DNA of 64,000 nucleotides from assembly GCA_047605445.1 (NCBI GenBank), contig JASGFP010000002.1, positions 45,941 through 109,940 on the forward strand. The letters are read 5' to 3'. The stretch is from JAJXWB01 sp047605445. GTDB taxonomy: Bacteria; Pseudomonadota; Alphaproteobacteria; Rhizobiales; Beijerinckiaceae. Both the position numbers and the translations under genes were made by a program. This document shows positions 44,604-52,589 of the stretch, in pieces (within the stretch, counting starts at the first letter, position 1; the number at the start of each line of letters is the position of its first letter). The notes beneath the pieces were generated by a model. The model saw only the letters and a list, made by a program, of their open reading frames with translations. It made no database searches and was not told the origin of the DNA.

Positions 44604-45353
44604 TCAGTGAATCAGCATGCCGCCGTTGACGTCGAGCGTCGCGCCGGTGACGTAGGATGACAGGTCGGAGGCGAGAAACAGACATGCCTTCGCGACGTCC
44701 TCGGCCTCGCCGAGCCGGTTGAGCGGAATGCCCTTGAGAATGTCGGCCTTCATCGCGTCGGTGATCTTGCCGGCGGTGATGTCGGTCTCGATCAGGCCGG
44801 GCGTCACGCTGTTGACGCGCACGCCCGCGGGACCGAATTCACGCGCCATCGCGCGCGCGAGGCTCAGCACGCCGCCCTTGGCCGCGCTGTAATGCGGGCC
44901 TCCGAATATGCCGCCGCCGCGCTGCGCCGACACCGAGGAGATGCAGACGATCGAGCCCGTGCGCCGCTCCACCATCGCTGGCAGTACGGCCTGGCTCATG
45001 TAGAGCGTCCCACGCAGGCTCACGTCCGTCACGGCCTCGTAGTTCGCCGGCGTTATCTCCAGCGTCCTGAGCGGCTGGGTGATGCCGGCGTTATTCACCA
45101 GCACGTCGATCCGGCCATATTTGGCGATCACGGCGGCGGCGGCTGCTTCGCAGGCGGCCTTGTCGGCGACATCGCAGGCGAGACCGATATGGTTTTCGCC
45201 GATCGCAGCGGCCGCACGCTTCGATGCCGCGAGATCGAGATCGAGGATGGCGACCAAGCCTCCGTGGGCGGCGCAGAGTTTCGCCGTCGCCATGCCGAGC
45301 CCGCGCACGGACGCGGCGCCGGTGACGATGCAGATCTTGCCCGCAAGCAGCAT
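44604..45353 (-). CDS. Short-chain dehydrogenase/reductase
   Basis: This 249-aa classical SDR has NAD(P)-binding residues in IVTGAASVRGLGMA. The NNAG motif is VLVNNAGIT, and the catalytic Ser-Tyr-Lys is ISSVSAQ plus HYSAAKGGV. RVNSVTPGLIETDI and YVTGATLDVNGGMLI complete the family pattern. A sugar or polyol dehydrogenase acting before the split transketolase is the natural reading. ATG 45353 follows AGGAAAG. It is downstream of the MarR gene on the same strand. Confidence 0.92.
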   Translation of the reverse strand: MLLAGKICIVTGAASVRGLGMATAKLCAAHGGLVAILDLDLAASKRAAAAIGENHIGLACDVADKAACEAAAAAVIAKYGRIDVLVNNAGITQPLRTLEITPANYEAVTDVSLRGTLYMSQAVLPAMVERRTGSIVCISSVSAQRGGGIFGGPHYSAAKGGVLSLARAMAREFGPAGVRVNSVTPGLIETDITAGKITDAMKADILKGIPLNRLGEAEDVAKACLFLASDLSSYVTGATLDVNGGMLIH

Positions 45354-45492
45354 GAACGCTTTCCTTCCCGGCGCGATGTCGTCTTGCCGCGACATGCGTT
45401 CGCCATTATGGGGAAGATGATCCGGCCCGGCCTGCGTGACAATCGAATAATTCACGCGGCGCGCCTGCGATCGGAGCAGACTTTTCCGCCCG

Positions 45493-45969
45493 CTACAGTC
45501 GCGCCGCGAATGCCTCGCTGAAAGCCGGATCGGCCAGCAGGTCCATCGTCTTGCGCAATTCCGCCGCACGCCGCTTGCCATAGGCGCCCTCGAACGCCGC
45601 CTGCGCTCTCCGCCACAGCCGCGCGCCTTCGGCCAGTCTGGCCGCGCCGGAGCTTGTTATCGTCACGATGCGCGAGCGCCTGTCGTCGGGATCGACGACC
45701 ACTTTCACCAATCCGTCGCGCTCGAGCGGCTTGAGATTGTGCGCCAGCGCGGATCGGTCGAGAACGAGAGCGGCGGCAAGCTCGCTCATCGTCGGAGAGT
45801 CCGATCCGGCGATGCGCGCGAGCATGGCGAATTGCGTCGATCTCAGCCCGCTCGGCGCGAGCGCGCTGTCATAGAGCTGCGAGACGCGCCGTGAAGCTCT
45901 CCGCAAGGCGGTTCCGTTGCAGACCAGGCCTGCCTGCGCCGCGCTCGACGCCCTTCCCCGTCCGGACAC
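45493..45969 (-). CDS. MarR-family transcriptional regulator
   Basis: This 158-aa dimeric winged-helix regulator is likely to bind DNA until a small molecule displaces it. The DNA-reading part is TMSELAAALVLDRSALAHNLKPLERDGLVKV and the wing is VDPDDRRSRIVTIT, as in classical MarR proteins. It starts with GTG 45969. It is the first gene before the SDR and split-transketolase genes on the same strand, and is divergent from a ketopantoate-reductase-like gene. The shared 90-nt intergenic region probably contains its operator, and it may control both sides. Confidence 0.9.
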   Translation of the reverse strand: MSGRGRASSAAQAGLVCNGTALRRASRRVSQLYDSALAPSGLRSTQFAMLARIAGSDSPTMSELAAALVLDRSALAHNLKPLERDGLVKVVVDPDDRRSRIVTITSSGAARLAEGARLWRRAQAAFEGAYGKRRAAELRKTMDLLADPAFSEAFAARL

Positions 45970-45996
45970 GTACTCCCACCCCCGCGCGCATCGACC

Positions 45997-46056
45997 TTGA
46001 CAGAGATAATAGCATATGCCCCTAATTCACAATAGGTGTATATGCAACTATATGGA
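45997..46056. promoter_or_regulatory. Divergent promoter/operator of the MarR and ketopantoate-reductase-like genes
   Basis: A TTGACA box at 45997-46002 precedes an AT-rich stretch with CCTAAT at 46021-46026, which would give an 18-nt spacing for a plus-strand promoter. Downstream, ATAT-GCAACT-ATAT type symmetry at 46040-46053 and the related AGCATATGC at 46011-46019 are candidate MarR operator half-sites. The assignment is by position and symmetry only. Confidence 0.4.
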
Positions 46057-46063
46057 GGCGGGC

Positions 46064-47005
46064 ATGCGGCTTCTTGTCGTCGGCGCGGGGTCGACCGGCG
46101 CGTATTTCGGGGGCCGACTGGCTGCTGCCGGTCGCGATGTCGCCTTCCTCGTGCGCGAGAAGCGCGCCGCGCAGATTCGGGCGAACGGGCTTTCCATCAA
46201 GAGCCCGCATGGCGATTTCTCATTTGCACCGCGCGTATTGACGGCATCCGGTCTCAACGCCCCCTTCGATGCGGTTCTTCTGACGGTCAAGGCGTTTTCC
46301 ATCGAAGCGGCGCTGCGCGACGTCGCGCCCGCCATCGGCCCGAAGACGATGATCCTGTCCGTGCTCAACGGTATGCGGCATCTCGACGTCATCGGCGAAC
46401 GGTTTGGCGCGGAGGCGATCGTCGGCTGTGTCTGCAAGGTTGCTACGACGCTCGACGCCAACGGTCACGTCATCCACCTCATGCCGCTGCACGAACTCGC
46501 GTATGGCGAGCGGAGCGGAGCGCCATCCACGCGAACTGCGGACCTGAATGCGTTCATGAGCAACGCCGGCTTCGACGCGCGTCTCACGGCGACGATCGAG
46601 CGCGAGATGTGGGAAAAATGGACGATGCTGTCGGCTCTCGGCGCCACGACGTGCCTGATGCGGGGGACCATCGGCGATATCGTGGCGGCGTCCGGCGGCC
46701 TGGACTTTCTCAACGCGATGATCGACGAGATCGTGAGCGTCGTGCGAGCGGTCGGCGAAGCGCCGAGCGCGCCATTCCTGGAGGCGACGCGCCGGCAATT
46801 GACCGCTGCCGGCTCCCCTTTCGCGTCATCGATGTATCGCGATCTGCAACAGGGCGCCCCGATCGAGGCCGACCAGATTGTCGGCGATCTCCTGCTGCGG
46901 GCGAAAGGCTTGGGCCTCGCCACGCCGCTGCTGGCGACGGCCTATGCGCATCTGCGCGTCTATCAGAACCACGTCGACGCCAAGGCGGGCGCCGCCAATG
47001 GCTGA
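46064..47005 (+). CDS. Ketopantoate reductase-like oxidoreductase (PanE/ApbA family)
   Basis: This 313-aa NADP-dependent 2-dehydropantoate reductase-like protein has LLVVGAGSTGAYFGGRLA as the nucleotide fold. Next come LLTVKAFS and SVLNGMRHLD, with the invariant Asn, and REMWEKWTMLSA, with the catalytic Lys. SSMYRDLQQGAPIEADQIVGDLL is the C-terminal signature. ATG 46064 is fixed by a GGAGG 5-7 nt upstream. As it stands next to a MarR/SDR/transketolase operon, it could reduce a sugar-derived keto acid rather than make pantoate. The pantothenate role remains the alternative. Confidence 0.9.
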   Translation: MRLLVVGAGSTGAYFGGRLAAAGRDVAFLVREKRAAQIRANGLSIKSPHGDFSFAPRVLTASGLNAPFDAVLLTVKAFSIEAALRDVAPAIGPKTMILSVLNGMRHLDVIGERFGAEAIVGCVCKVATTLDANGHVIHLMPLHELAYGERSGAPSTRTADLNAFMSNAGFDARLTATIEREMWEKWTMLSALGATTCLMRGTIGDIVAASGGLDFLNAMIDEIVSVVRAVGEAPSAPFLEATRRQLTAAGSPFASSMYRDLQQGAPIEADQIVGDLLLRAKGLGLATPLLATAYAHLRVYQNHVDAKAGAANG

Positions 47006-47029
47006 CGCCGCAACCGAAGCGCCTGGCCG

Positions 47030-47190
47030 GCGCCGGTCTCCGATCTGTCCTGGGTGCTGAACGGCTATGCGTTCGTCGATGCAGCGCTTCTCATCTTCTT
47101 CGGCCGCCTCGCCGAACGCCATCGGCGCGACCTCAGCTTTCTCCGGGGCATAGGCCTGCTCACCGTCGCCTCCGCCGCGCTTCGCCATTT
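47030..47190 (+). pseudogene. Remnant of an MFS (DHA2-type) transporter
   Basis: The translation of this stretch reads APVSDLSWVLNGYAFVDAALL and then FFGRLAERHRRDLSFL, which is the start of the second transmembrane helix and the loop 2-3 motif A of 14-helix drug pumps (EmrB/QacA-like). Only about 55 residues remain. The upstream part is out of frame with the only ATG (46998), and the rest of the transporter is missing. It sits directly behind the ketopantoate-reductase-like gene. Loss probably happened long ago. Confidence 0.75.
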
Positions 47191-47193
47191 TCA

Positions 47194-47211
47194 TTGTGCG
47201 ATTTCGCACAA
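47194..47211. promoter_or_regulatory. Perfect palindrome, candidate operator
   Basis: TTGTGCGATTTCGCACAA is an 18-bp sequence with perfect 8-bp arms around TT. It lies about 70 nt ahead of the secreted beta-helix gene. Perfect symmetry, lack of a T-run and position before a start all favour a dimeric regulator site over a terminator. No matching regulator can be named. Confidence 0.5.
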
Positions 47212-47281
47212 CTCGCAGGATGCGCGATCTGTCGTTCAGCCCTAGCATCCGGACGCGGTATCCTGGCTGAGGGCTGTCCTG

Positions 47282-48223
47282 ATGAAATTCGCGACTGTCG
47301 CAGTATGTCTCGTCTCCATCGCGCTCGCGGCGCCCGCGCGCGCGGCCTCCACCGCTTTCCTCTCAAGCGCGGGAAGCGGATCCAGTTGCACGCCGGCCGC
47401 GCCTTGCGTCAACATGGACACGGCGATCTCCGCCGCCGGCGCCGGAGGCGAGGTGGTCTGCCTCGACAAGTTCAAATACGGAAGCGCCAGCGCCATCACC
47501 GCGTCGGTGACCATATCGTGTGGCGACGGCCTGTGGGACACGTCGCTTCCCCTGGTCAACGTCAATACGCCAGCGGGCAGCAGGGTCGTCATCGAGGGCC
47601 TCGTCGGGGACTGCCTCGGCCTTAACTGCGGCACGATCCTCAATTTCAACGGCCAAGGCGCGCTGGAATTGCGCCGCGTCAGCATCGGCAACTCGGGCGG
47701 GACGATCGCTCATGCCCTGCTGTTCGCGCCGAACGGATCCGCCTCCCTGACGGTGAGCGATTCTCATTTCTACGACATGCCGTTGTCGGGCATTCAGATC
47801 CAGCCCGTGTCCGGCGGTTCCGCCAACGTCTATATCCGCAACACCAGGTTCAGCCGCAACCAGAATGGGATAAACGCCAACGGCAGCGGCAGCACGGGCG
47901 GCATCACCGTCAATATCGTCGACAGCGCGGTTTCAGGCAGTTCAGGCAACGGCATCACGGCGTCGACGCCGGGCAGCGGCGCGCCGGTGACCATATCGGT
48001 CATGAATTCGCAGGTCTCCGGCAATCACAACGGTCTGCGCGTGTCGGGCCCCAGCGCATCCGGCCGGGGAAGCGCGGCGATCGCCGTTTTCGGTTCGCAG
48101 ATCACAGCCAACGCCAACGGCCTTTCAGCGAGCGCCCTGGGCCAGATCCTCACGCACGGCAACAATCAACTACGGTTCAACACTAACGATGGAGCGTTCA
48201 CCGGCAACATCGGATTGCAGTGA
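47282..48223 (+). CDS. Secreted right-handed beta-helix protein
   Basis: This 313-aa exported protein begins with a Sec signal peptide (residues 1-22, cleaved after ARA). The mature protein is a right-handed parallel beta-helix: coils such as GALELRRVSIGNSGGTI, NVYIRNTRFSRNQNGI, GITVNIVDSAVSGSSGNGI and AAIAVFGSQITANANGL repeat the pectate-lyase-like pattern. Four cysteines near the N-terminus could form disulfides. No catalytic residues of polysaccharide lyases are obvious, so adhesive or matrix-associated function is as likely. ATG 47282 is preceded by a weak ribosome-binding site. It is the last host gene before the island border. Confidence 0.85.
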   Translation: MKFATVAVCLVSIALAAPARAASTAFLSSAGSGSSCTPAAPCVNMDTAISAAGAGGEVVCLDKFKYGSASAITASVTISCGDGLWDTSLPLVNVNTPAGSRVVIEGLVGDCLGLNCGTILNFNGQGALELRRVSIGNSGGTIAHALLFAPNGSASLTVSDSHFYDMPLSGIQIQPVSGGSANVYIRNTRFSRNQNGINANGSGSTGGITVNIVDSAVSGSSGNGITASTPGSGAPVTISVMNSQVSGNHNGLRVSGPSASGRGSAAIAVFGSQITANANGLSASALGQILTHGNNQLRFNTNDGAFTGNIGLQ

Positions 48224-48355
48224 CGCGCGAGGCGCCGTCGCTGCGGCCCGCACAGACAGCGCAGAAGCGGAAGCCCTTGACCCGAGAGTGCCGAGATCGC
48301 CTGTTCTTCAGCAAGCCCGGCGCTTTTTTGGACCGCCTTGGATGGGGAAGTGGTG

Positions 48356-48394
48356 CCAGGGGCGGAATCGAACCACCGACACTGCGATTTTCAG
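48356..48394. repeat. Left attachment site (tRNA-Phe 3' fragment)
   Basis: The 39 bases are identical to 63955-63993 and cover the T arm, variable loop and the 3' half of the anticodon arm of tRNA-Phe on the minus strand. Identity ends in the anticodon loop, where tyrosine recombinases commonly cross over. With a one-base gap the similarity extends to the CCA end at 48351. Confidence 0.92.
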
Positions 48395-48553
48395 GAAGCT
48401 ACGTGGCGAAATCAAACGGTGCCAAACCCATTCGAAACAACCTACAAATTCTTGACTTTACTGCTTTAACCGCCACGGCTCATACGTCTACCGTTCAACC
48501 ATTTTTATCGCAGCTCACCTCAAACGTAGCCCAAGCGAAACCCCGGCATGAGC

Positions 48554-49489
48554 TCAAGCCTTGCCGGTCAACTGCCGCTTTGCCATCTCACAACAGGCGG
48601 CATTGATTGCCGAGAGCAACTGGTCGACGAAGCATTCTACAAACATTAAGTGCCTAAGCTCTACGTTCAGCGCATCCCCCTCCGTAAAGCGGAAGACGTC
48701 CGTCGGTAGTGTCGCAGTCAAGTCGGCCAATTTTTGAGAGACTGTACCCATGCCGTGAGTTACGCAATTGCGCAACTCACCGATAGCCTCGATCGCACGG
48801 CACCAATCATCGACGTCGGTATGTTTAAAAGATGAGGGGCGTTGCAAGCCCGTTAGGTGGAAAAACGATTTGAGGACACTGTGTAACCCGTCGTAGAGCC
48901 TTTTACGACGCCATTTATCTAATCGATCGATCCAAACCGACTCCCAGGCTCGTTGCGCTTCCTCCCCGTCATCACGGCCCTTGTACAGACGACGCAGCTC
49001 TCGGAACTCCTCTCCCTTCATCAAGTGCTCAGGCTGGTCGTTCAAAAACGTCTCATACATTTCGAAAATAATTTCTTCGAGCGCTCCAAAAAGATCTGTA
49101 ACGCCGTAGGCAGCGAGCAATGGCGTGGCCTTCTGGTAGTTCTCGACTGCGTTTGGCGCGGGCCATTCGGCAACAGGGACGAAGGCGGCATTTCCATCCT
49201 TTCCAGCCCGAAGCGACACAGTTTGCAGTGCCGTTTCTTTCGGACGAGTCTTCCAATGATCTACGGCAAGATGCATCGCATTTATTGTGATTGCCCAACG
49301 TAGATACACGTCACGGATGTATCCCCGCCAGTCGCCAATCTGACCGGTCACGTCCGCCACCCAAAACGGATACTTTTCAGACCGCGGTATTATAACGTTA
49401 TTTGCAGCTGCGGGATTTATCTCGCGAAACGACGCTTTCACGTGCTTCGTAAAGCCCGCACGCCGACGGATACTTGCGGACATTTTCAT
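48554..49489 (-). CDS. HEPN-motif protein (putative RNase toxin or effector)
   Basis: This soluble, largely helical protein of 311 aa lies at the left edge of the island. Near residues 237-248 it reads GELRNCVTHGMG, an RN-xxx-H arrangement (R240, N241, H245) matching the Rx4-6H catalytic motif of HEPN ribonucleases. HEPN domains are usual in toxin-antitoxin, abortive-infection and CRISPR effectors. The rest of the protein does not match a family I know, and no antitoxin-like nucleotidyltransferase partner is adjacent. ATG 49489 is one of two close starts. It is divergent from the integrase gene. Confidence 0.6.
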   Translation of the reverse strand: MKMSASIRRRAGFTKHVKASFREINPAAANNVIIPRSEKYPFWVADVTGQIGDWRGYIRDVYLRWAITINAMHLAVDHWKTRPKETALQTVSLRAGKDGNAAFVPVAEWPAPNAVENYQKATPLLAAYGVTDLFGALEEIIFEMYETFLNDQPEHLMKGEEFRELRRLYKGRDDGEEAQRAWESVWIDRLDKWRRKRLYDGLHSVLKSFFHLTGLQRPSSFKHTDVDDWCRAIEAIGELRNCVTHGMGTVSQKLADLTATLPTDVFRFTEGDALNVELRHLMFVECFVDQLLSAINAACCEMAKRQLTGKA

Positions 49490-49541
49490 TCCCACCGACA
49501 ATGGCTCAAAATGAACCTGACAGACTTGTGCCTAGAATGAC

Positions 49542-50735
49542 ATGGTGCGCACCATGCGCAAGAAACTTACACCCAAGCTCATCGACTACCTGCCTGCCGC
49601 CACGAGCAAACGATATGAGGTCCGAGACGAACTAGTTGCAGGTCTCATAGTTCGCGTGTCGCCCACCGGTGCTAAGGTCTGGTACCTTTCAACGCGGGTG
49701 CATAAACGTCCGCGCCGGATGAAACTTGGCAGCTATCCTATTCTCAGCGTCGCAGACGCTCGAGATAAAGCACAGGCCGTATTGCGGCAAATTCAGCTTG
49801 GACAGTTCGGTGTCGAGCGAGAAGTTAAGCTATCCCTTGGCACTATCGCCGCGCAATTCGTCGAACTCTACGCCAAGCCGCGCAACCGCAGCTGGAAATC
49901 AACCGAAAGAGTCCTGACAAAATTCTCCTCGCTTCACGAGCGGCCGATAAACGAAATCAAGCGCGCCGATGTGGTCAAGGTGCTCGACGAGCTAGTCGCT
50001 TCAGGAATGGGCACCGGAGCGAACCGGGCGCTCGCCGCGATCAAGAAGCTCTTTTCCTGGTGCGTTGACCGCGGCACGATCGAGACCAATCCAGTTACGG
50101 CCTTGAGAGCTCCGGCGAAGGAAATTTCTCGGGACCGAGTATTGACCGACTCGGAGTTGGCTGCCTGCTGGCATGCGGCTGAGATCGACGGCTTTCCTTT
50201 CGAGCAGTTTGTGAAACTTGTCATTCTAACCGGCCAGCGCAGAGGCGAAGTCGCAGGAATGCAATGGTCCGAGGTTGATATCGCCAACGCAACTTGGACC
50301 ATTCCAGCCAAGCGCGCCAAGAACGCCACGCAGCACGTCGTCCCCTTGGCGCCCTTGGCAGTTTCAATAATCGAGAGTTTGCCCCGTTTCGCCGGCTCGG
50401 AATTCCTTTTCACGACGACAGGAGAGACCTCGATTTCGGGCTTTGGTAGGTTCAAAGCCCGCCTAGAGAAGGCGTCTGGCGCCGACGACTGGCGCATGCA
50501 CGACATTCGCCGAACGGTCGCGACCAATATCGCGATGATGGGGGTCCAACCGCACGTCATTGAAGCCGTGCTCAACCACAAAAGCGGTATCGTGTCTGGC
50601 GTTGCCGCTGTCTATAATCGACATGCCTACGCACAAGAAAAGCGCGAAGCTCTGACAAAATGGGCCGACAAACTTGGGACAATGGTCGATGGCCATCGGA
50701 AAGATCGACGAGAAGTACTTCCTGTCGCCGCTTGA
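49542..50735 (+). CDS. int: Tyrosine-type site-specific integrase (P4-like)
   Basis: This 397-aa integrase should mediate insertion and excision of the island at tRNA-Phe. Residues 1-95 look like the DUF4102 arm-binding domain (LTPKLIDYL, DELVAGLIVRVSPTGAKVW, LGSYPILSVADARDKA). The catalytic half shows TGQRRGEV with R233, HDIRR with H320 and R323, LNH with H346, and VYNRHAY with nucleophilic Y358. The full set means it is likely active. It is next to the left attachment site, far from the complete tRNA. ATG 49542 or 49554 may start it. The next gene overlaps its end. Confidence 0.95.
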   Translation: MVRTMRKKLTPKLIDYLPAATSKRYEVRDELVAGLIVRVSPTGAKVWYLSTRVHKRPRRMKLGSYPILSVADARDKAQAVLRQIQLGQFGVEREVKLSLGTIAAQFVELYAKPRNRSWKSTERVLTKFSSLHERPINEIKRADVVKVLDELVASGMGTGANRALAAIKKLFSWCVDRGTIETNPVTALRAPAKEISRDRVLTDSELAACWHAAEIDGFPFEQFVKLVILTGQRRGEVAGMQWSEVDIANATWTIPAKRAKNATQHVVPLAPLAVSIIESLPRFAGSEFLFTTTGETSISGFGRFKARLEKASGADDWRMHDIRRTVATNIAMMGVQPHVIEAVLNHKSGIVSGVAAVYNRHAYAQEKREALTKWADKLGTMVDGHRKDRREVLPVAA

Positions 50736-51285
50736 GGCGATCGAACTCGTCGGTCCAGAAACCTACGGTGACGAATGGCGACAAGGTTTGCCTGTCAACG
50801 ACCTGATGATGAAGGGCGCACTGCACAATCTTTACACAGCCCTACAGAGCGGTAGCGTGCTCGCGGTCCATCATTGTGGGGATGGCAACGAAACACCACT
50901 GCCGCCGATTGAAGCAGCGCATGAGTTCTTCAAGATCGACCTCGCCAGCAATGCCTGCTTCCCCAGAGGATATAGCACCCCATTCGCTCTAAAGATCGAT
51001 CGCGCGGGACTGCTGGCCTACCTGAAACGACATAGGCCGGTCATGGGGAGAGCCACCCTTGCTGACAACTCGCGATGCAGGCAGTGGCTTGTCGACCTGA
51101 TCGAGGCAGGAACTGAACTGAAGCCAAACAAGCGGCTATTTGAAGATGCAAGCGCTAGATTTCCTGGCCTGAGCTACAGGGCCTTCTTGAAAGCCCGCGC
51201 TCGCGCGATCGAGCATACTCGCCGCGAGGACCTTGCGAAAGGCGGCCGCCCGCGCGGCACCACGAAAACCAAAGCACCGCATTAA
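50689..51285 (+). CDS. Island hypothetical protein
   Basis: This 198-aa soluble protein overlaps the 3' end of the integrase gene by 47 nt in another frame, starting at ATG 50689. The N-terminus KIDEKYFLSPLEAIELVGPETYGDEWRQGL in outline is followed by a central acidic part. The basic tail GGRPRGTTKTK may bind DNA. Its position between integrase and AlpA-like genes is often occupied by small accessory proteins in satellites. No domain recognised. Confidence 0.65.
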   Translation: MAIGKIDEKYFLSPLEAIELVGPETYGDEWRQGLPVNDLMMKGALHNLYTALQSGSVLAVHHCGDGNETPLPPIEAAHEFFKIDLASNACFPRGYSTPFALKIDRAGLLAYLKRHRPVMGRATLADNSRCRQWLVDLIEAGTELKPNKRLFEDASARFPGLSYRAFLKARARAIEHTRREDLAKGGRPRGTTKTKAPH

Positions 51286-51380
51286 AATAATCGCGTCGTC
51301 TGTTTTTCAAATTCGAAGTCAGCTCACTTCTTGAGTGCCCGATGGCATGCCGCCGCCGGGCCCAACCAAAGAGAAGTCTG

Positions 51381-51608
51381 ATGACCGAGCAACCGATATC
51401 GTCGAAAATTTTTCTCAGCCGCGCCGACATTTTGGCGCTTGGAATTACCGGTAGCAACGTGACGTGGCTGCGACGCGAGAAGCGGGGTTTGATGCCGCGG
51501 CGTATTCGCATTGCTGGCACGCGCGTTTGCTGGGACAGCGCGGAAATCTTGAAATGGATTGAGGATTGTCGCGCACAACGCGTTCACCACCACTACGCGG
51601 ATTACTGA
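51381..51608 (+). CDS. AlpA-like DNA-binding regulator/excisionase
   Basis: This 75-aa protein has a winged-helix-like MerR/AlpA fold: FLSRADILALGITGSNVTWLRREKRGLMPRRIR matches the recognition helix and turn. RVCWDSAEILKWIEDCR is the conserved wing end of AlpA/excisionase proteins. Such regulators activate integrase expression or aid excision. ATG 51381 follows an AGAG-type site, and an in-frame ATG at 51342 lacks family similarity. It precedes the primase gene in the usual satellite order. Confidence 0.8.
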   Translation: MTEQPISSKIFLSRADILALGITGSNVTWLRREKRGLMPRRIRIAGTRVCWDSAEILKWIEDCRAQRVHHHYADY

Positions 51609-51656
51609 GGGGCGCTAGGCCCCTTCCCCACCCCTTCCACAATTCGAGACAATGAC

Positions 51657-52589
51657 ATGCCAAAACGCATGAACGGAATAGTGCACTCTGACCTTGCAAA
51701 ATTAGCCGCAACTTTGGACGAACCGCGTCAGCTAAAATTCCTTGCCAACATCTGGACCAGACACACAGCCGGCTTCGTCTTCCTCGCCGCTCGGACAGGG
51801 CGTCAACAATGGATAGAGCGTGCCTTTGCGCACGATGCCTTCGATGAGATCGCGCGCTTCCTTCTCGCCCACCCTGCCGATAGCCACGACTTATATTTCT
51901 GCCCGAACGCCTTTTGCGACGTCGCAAGGATCGGGGCAAACGCGTTGCGAACGCCGTTCGCGTGGTGCGACATTGACGACGCGCGCCCGAAATCTTTCGA
52001 GCCGCAACCGACGATCCTGATCCAAACATCGCCAGGCCGATTTCAAGGCATTTGGGAGTTCTTTCAGCACGCCGATCGAGGCGTTGCTGAGGGGATGTCA
52101 CGCTATCTGGCGTATCGATTTGGCGGCGATAGGAACGGCTGGTCCGTCACAAAATTCCTGCGGTTGCCGTTTTCGTACAACCACAAGCCCGGCTACGATA
52201 AGCCTCGCGTCAATCTCTTACATCGGCGCACCGTGGCAATCTCAGACTGGTCGGATGTGGACCCGTACCGTTCCCACTCCGAGGACCAGCGCACTCTAGT
52301 CGAATGCGACCCGAGCGCTCATGACGCCGACGCAGTGATCGCGAAATTCCGAAAATCGGTCCGACCGAGATACCACCGCCTGATGAAGGAGCGCGTCGTG
52401 AGAAGTCACGACCGATCAAGATGCGTCTTCATGATTGTCGCTTCGCTGCACAACGCCGGCGCTACGACCGAAGAAATCGCGGCTGTGGTTTGGGCTAGCC
52501 CCTACTTCATCGAAAAATTTGGTCCGAACCGCCGACGTTTGAACATCGAACTGGGCAGGATTCTCTCGAAATTGAGGAACAAGCCGTGA
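51657..52589 (+). CDS. RepB-like primase (AEP superfamily)
   Basis: This 310-aa protein resembles RepB-type archaeo-eukaryotic primases of plasmids and satellites. The metal-binding acid pair is FAWCDIDDAR. A downstream block, LIQTSPGRFQGIWEF, is the nucleotide-binding strand-turn with the key Ser/Gly. FLRLPFSYNHKPGY supplies the conserved RxP/NxK element. About 100 residues of helical C-terminal domain follow. It should synthesise primers for the island's own replication. Its stop overlaps the GTG of the ATPase gene as GTGA, so both products are coupled. Confidence 0.78.
   Translation: MPKRMNGIVHSDLAKLAATLDEPRQLKFLANIWTRHTAGFVFLAARTGRQQWIERAFAHDAFDEIARFLLAHPADSHDLYFCPNAFCDVARIGANALRTPFAWCDIDDARPKSFEPQPTILIQTSPGRFQGIWEFFQHADRGVAEGMSRYLAYRFGGDRNGWSVTKFLRLPFSYNHKPGYDKPRVNLLHRRTVAISDWSDVDPYRSHSEDQRTLVECDPSAHDADAVIAKFRKSVRPRYHRLMKERVVRSHDRSRCVFMIVASLHNAGATTEEIAAVVWASPYFIEKFGPNRRRLNIELGRILSKLRNKP

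Noticed and set aside
48220..48606. Open frames running through the left attachment site
   Set aside because: They cross the tRNA fragment and island border and show no coding features.
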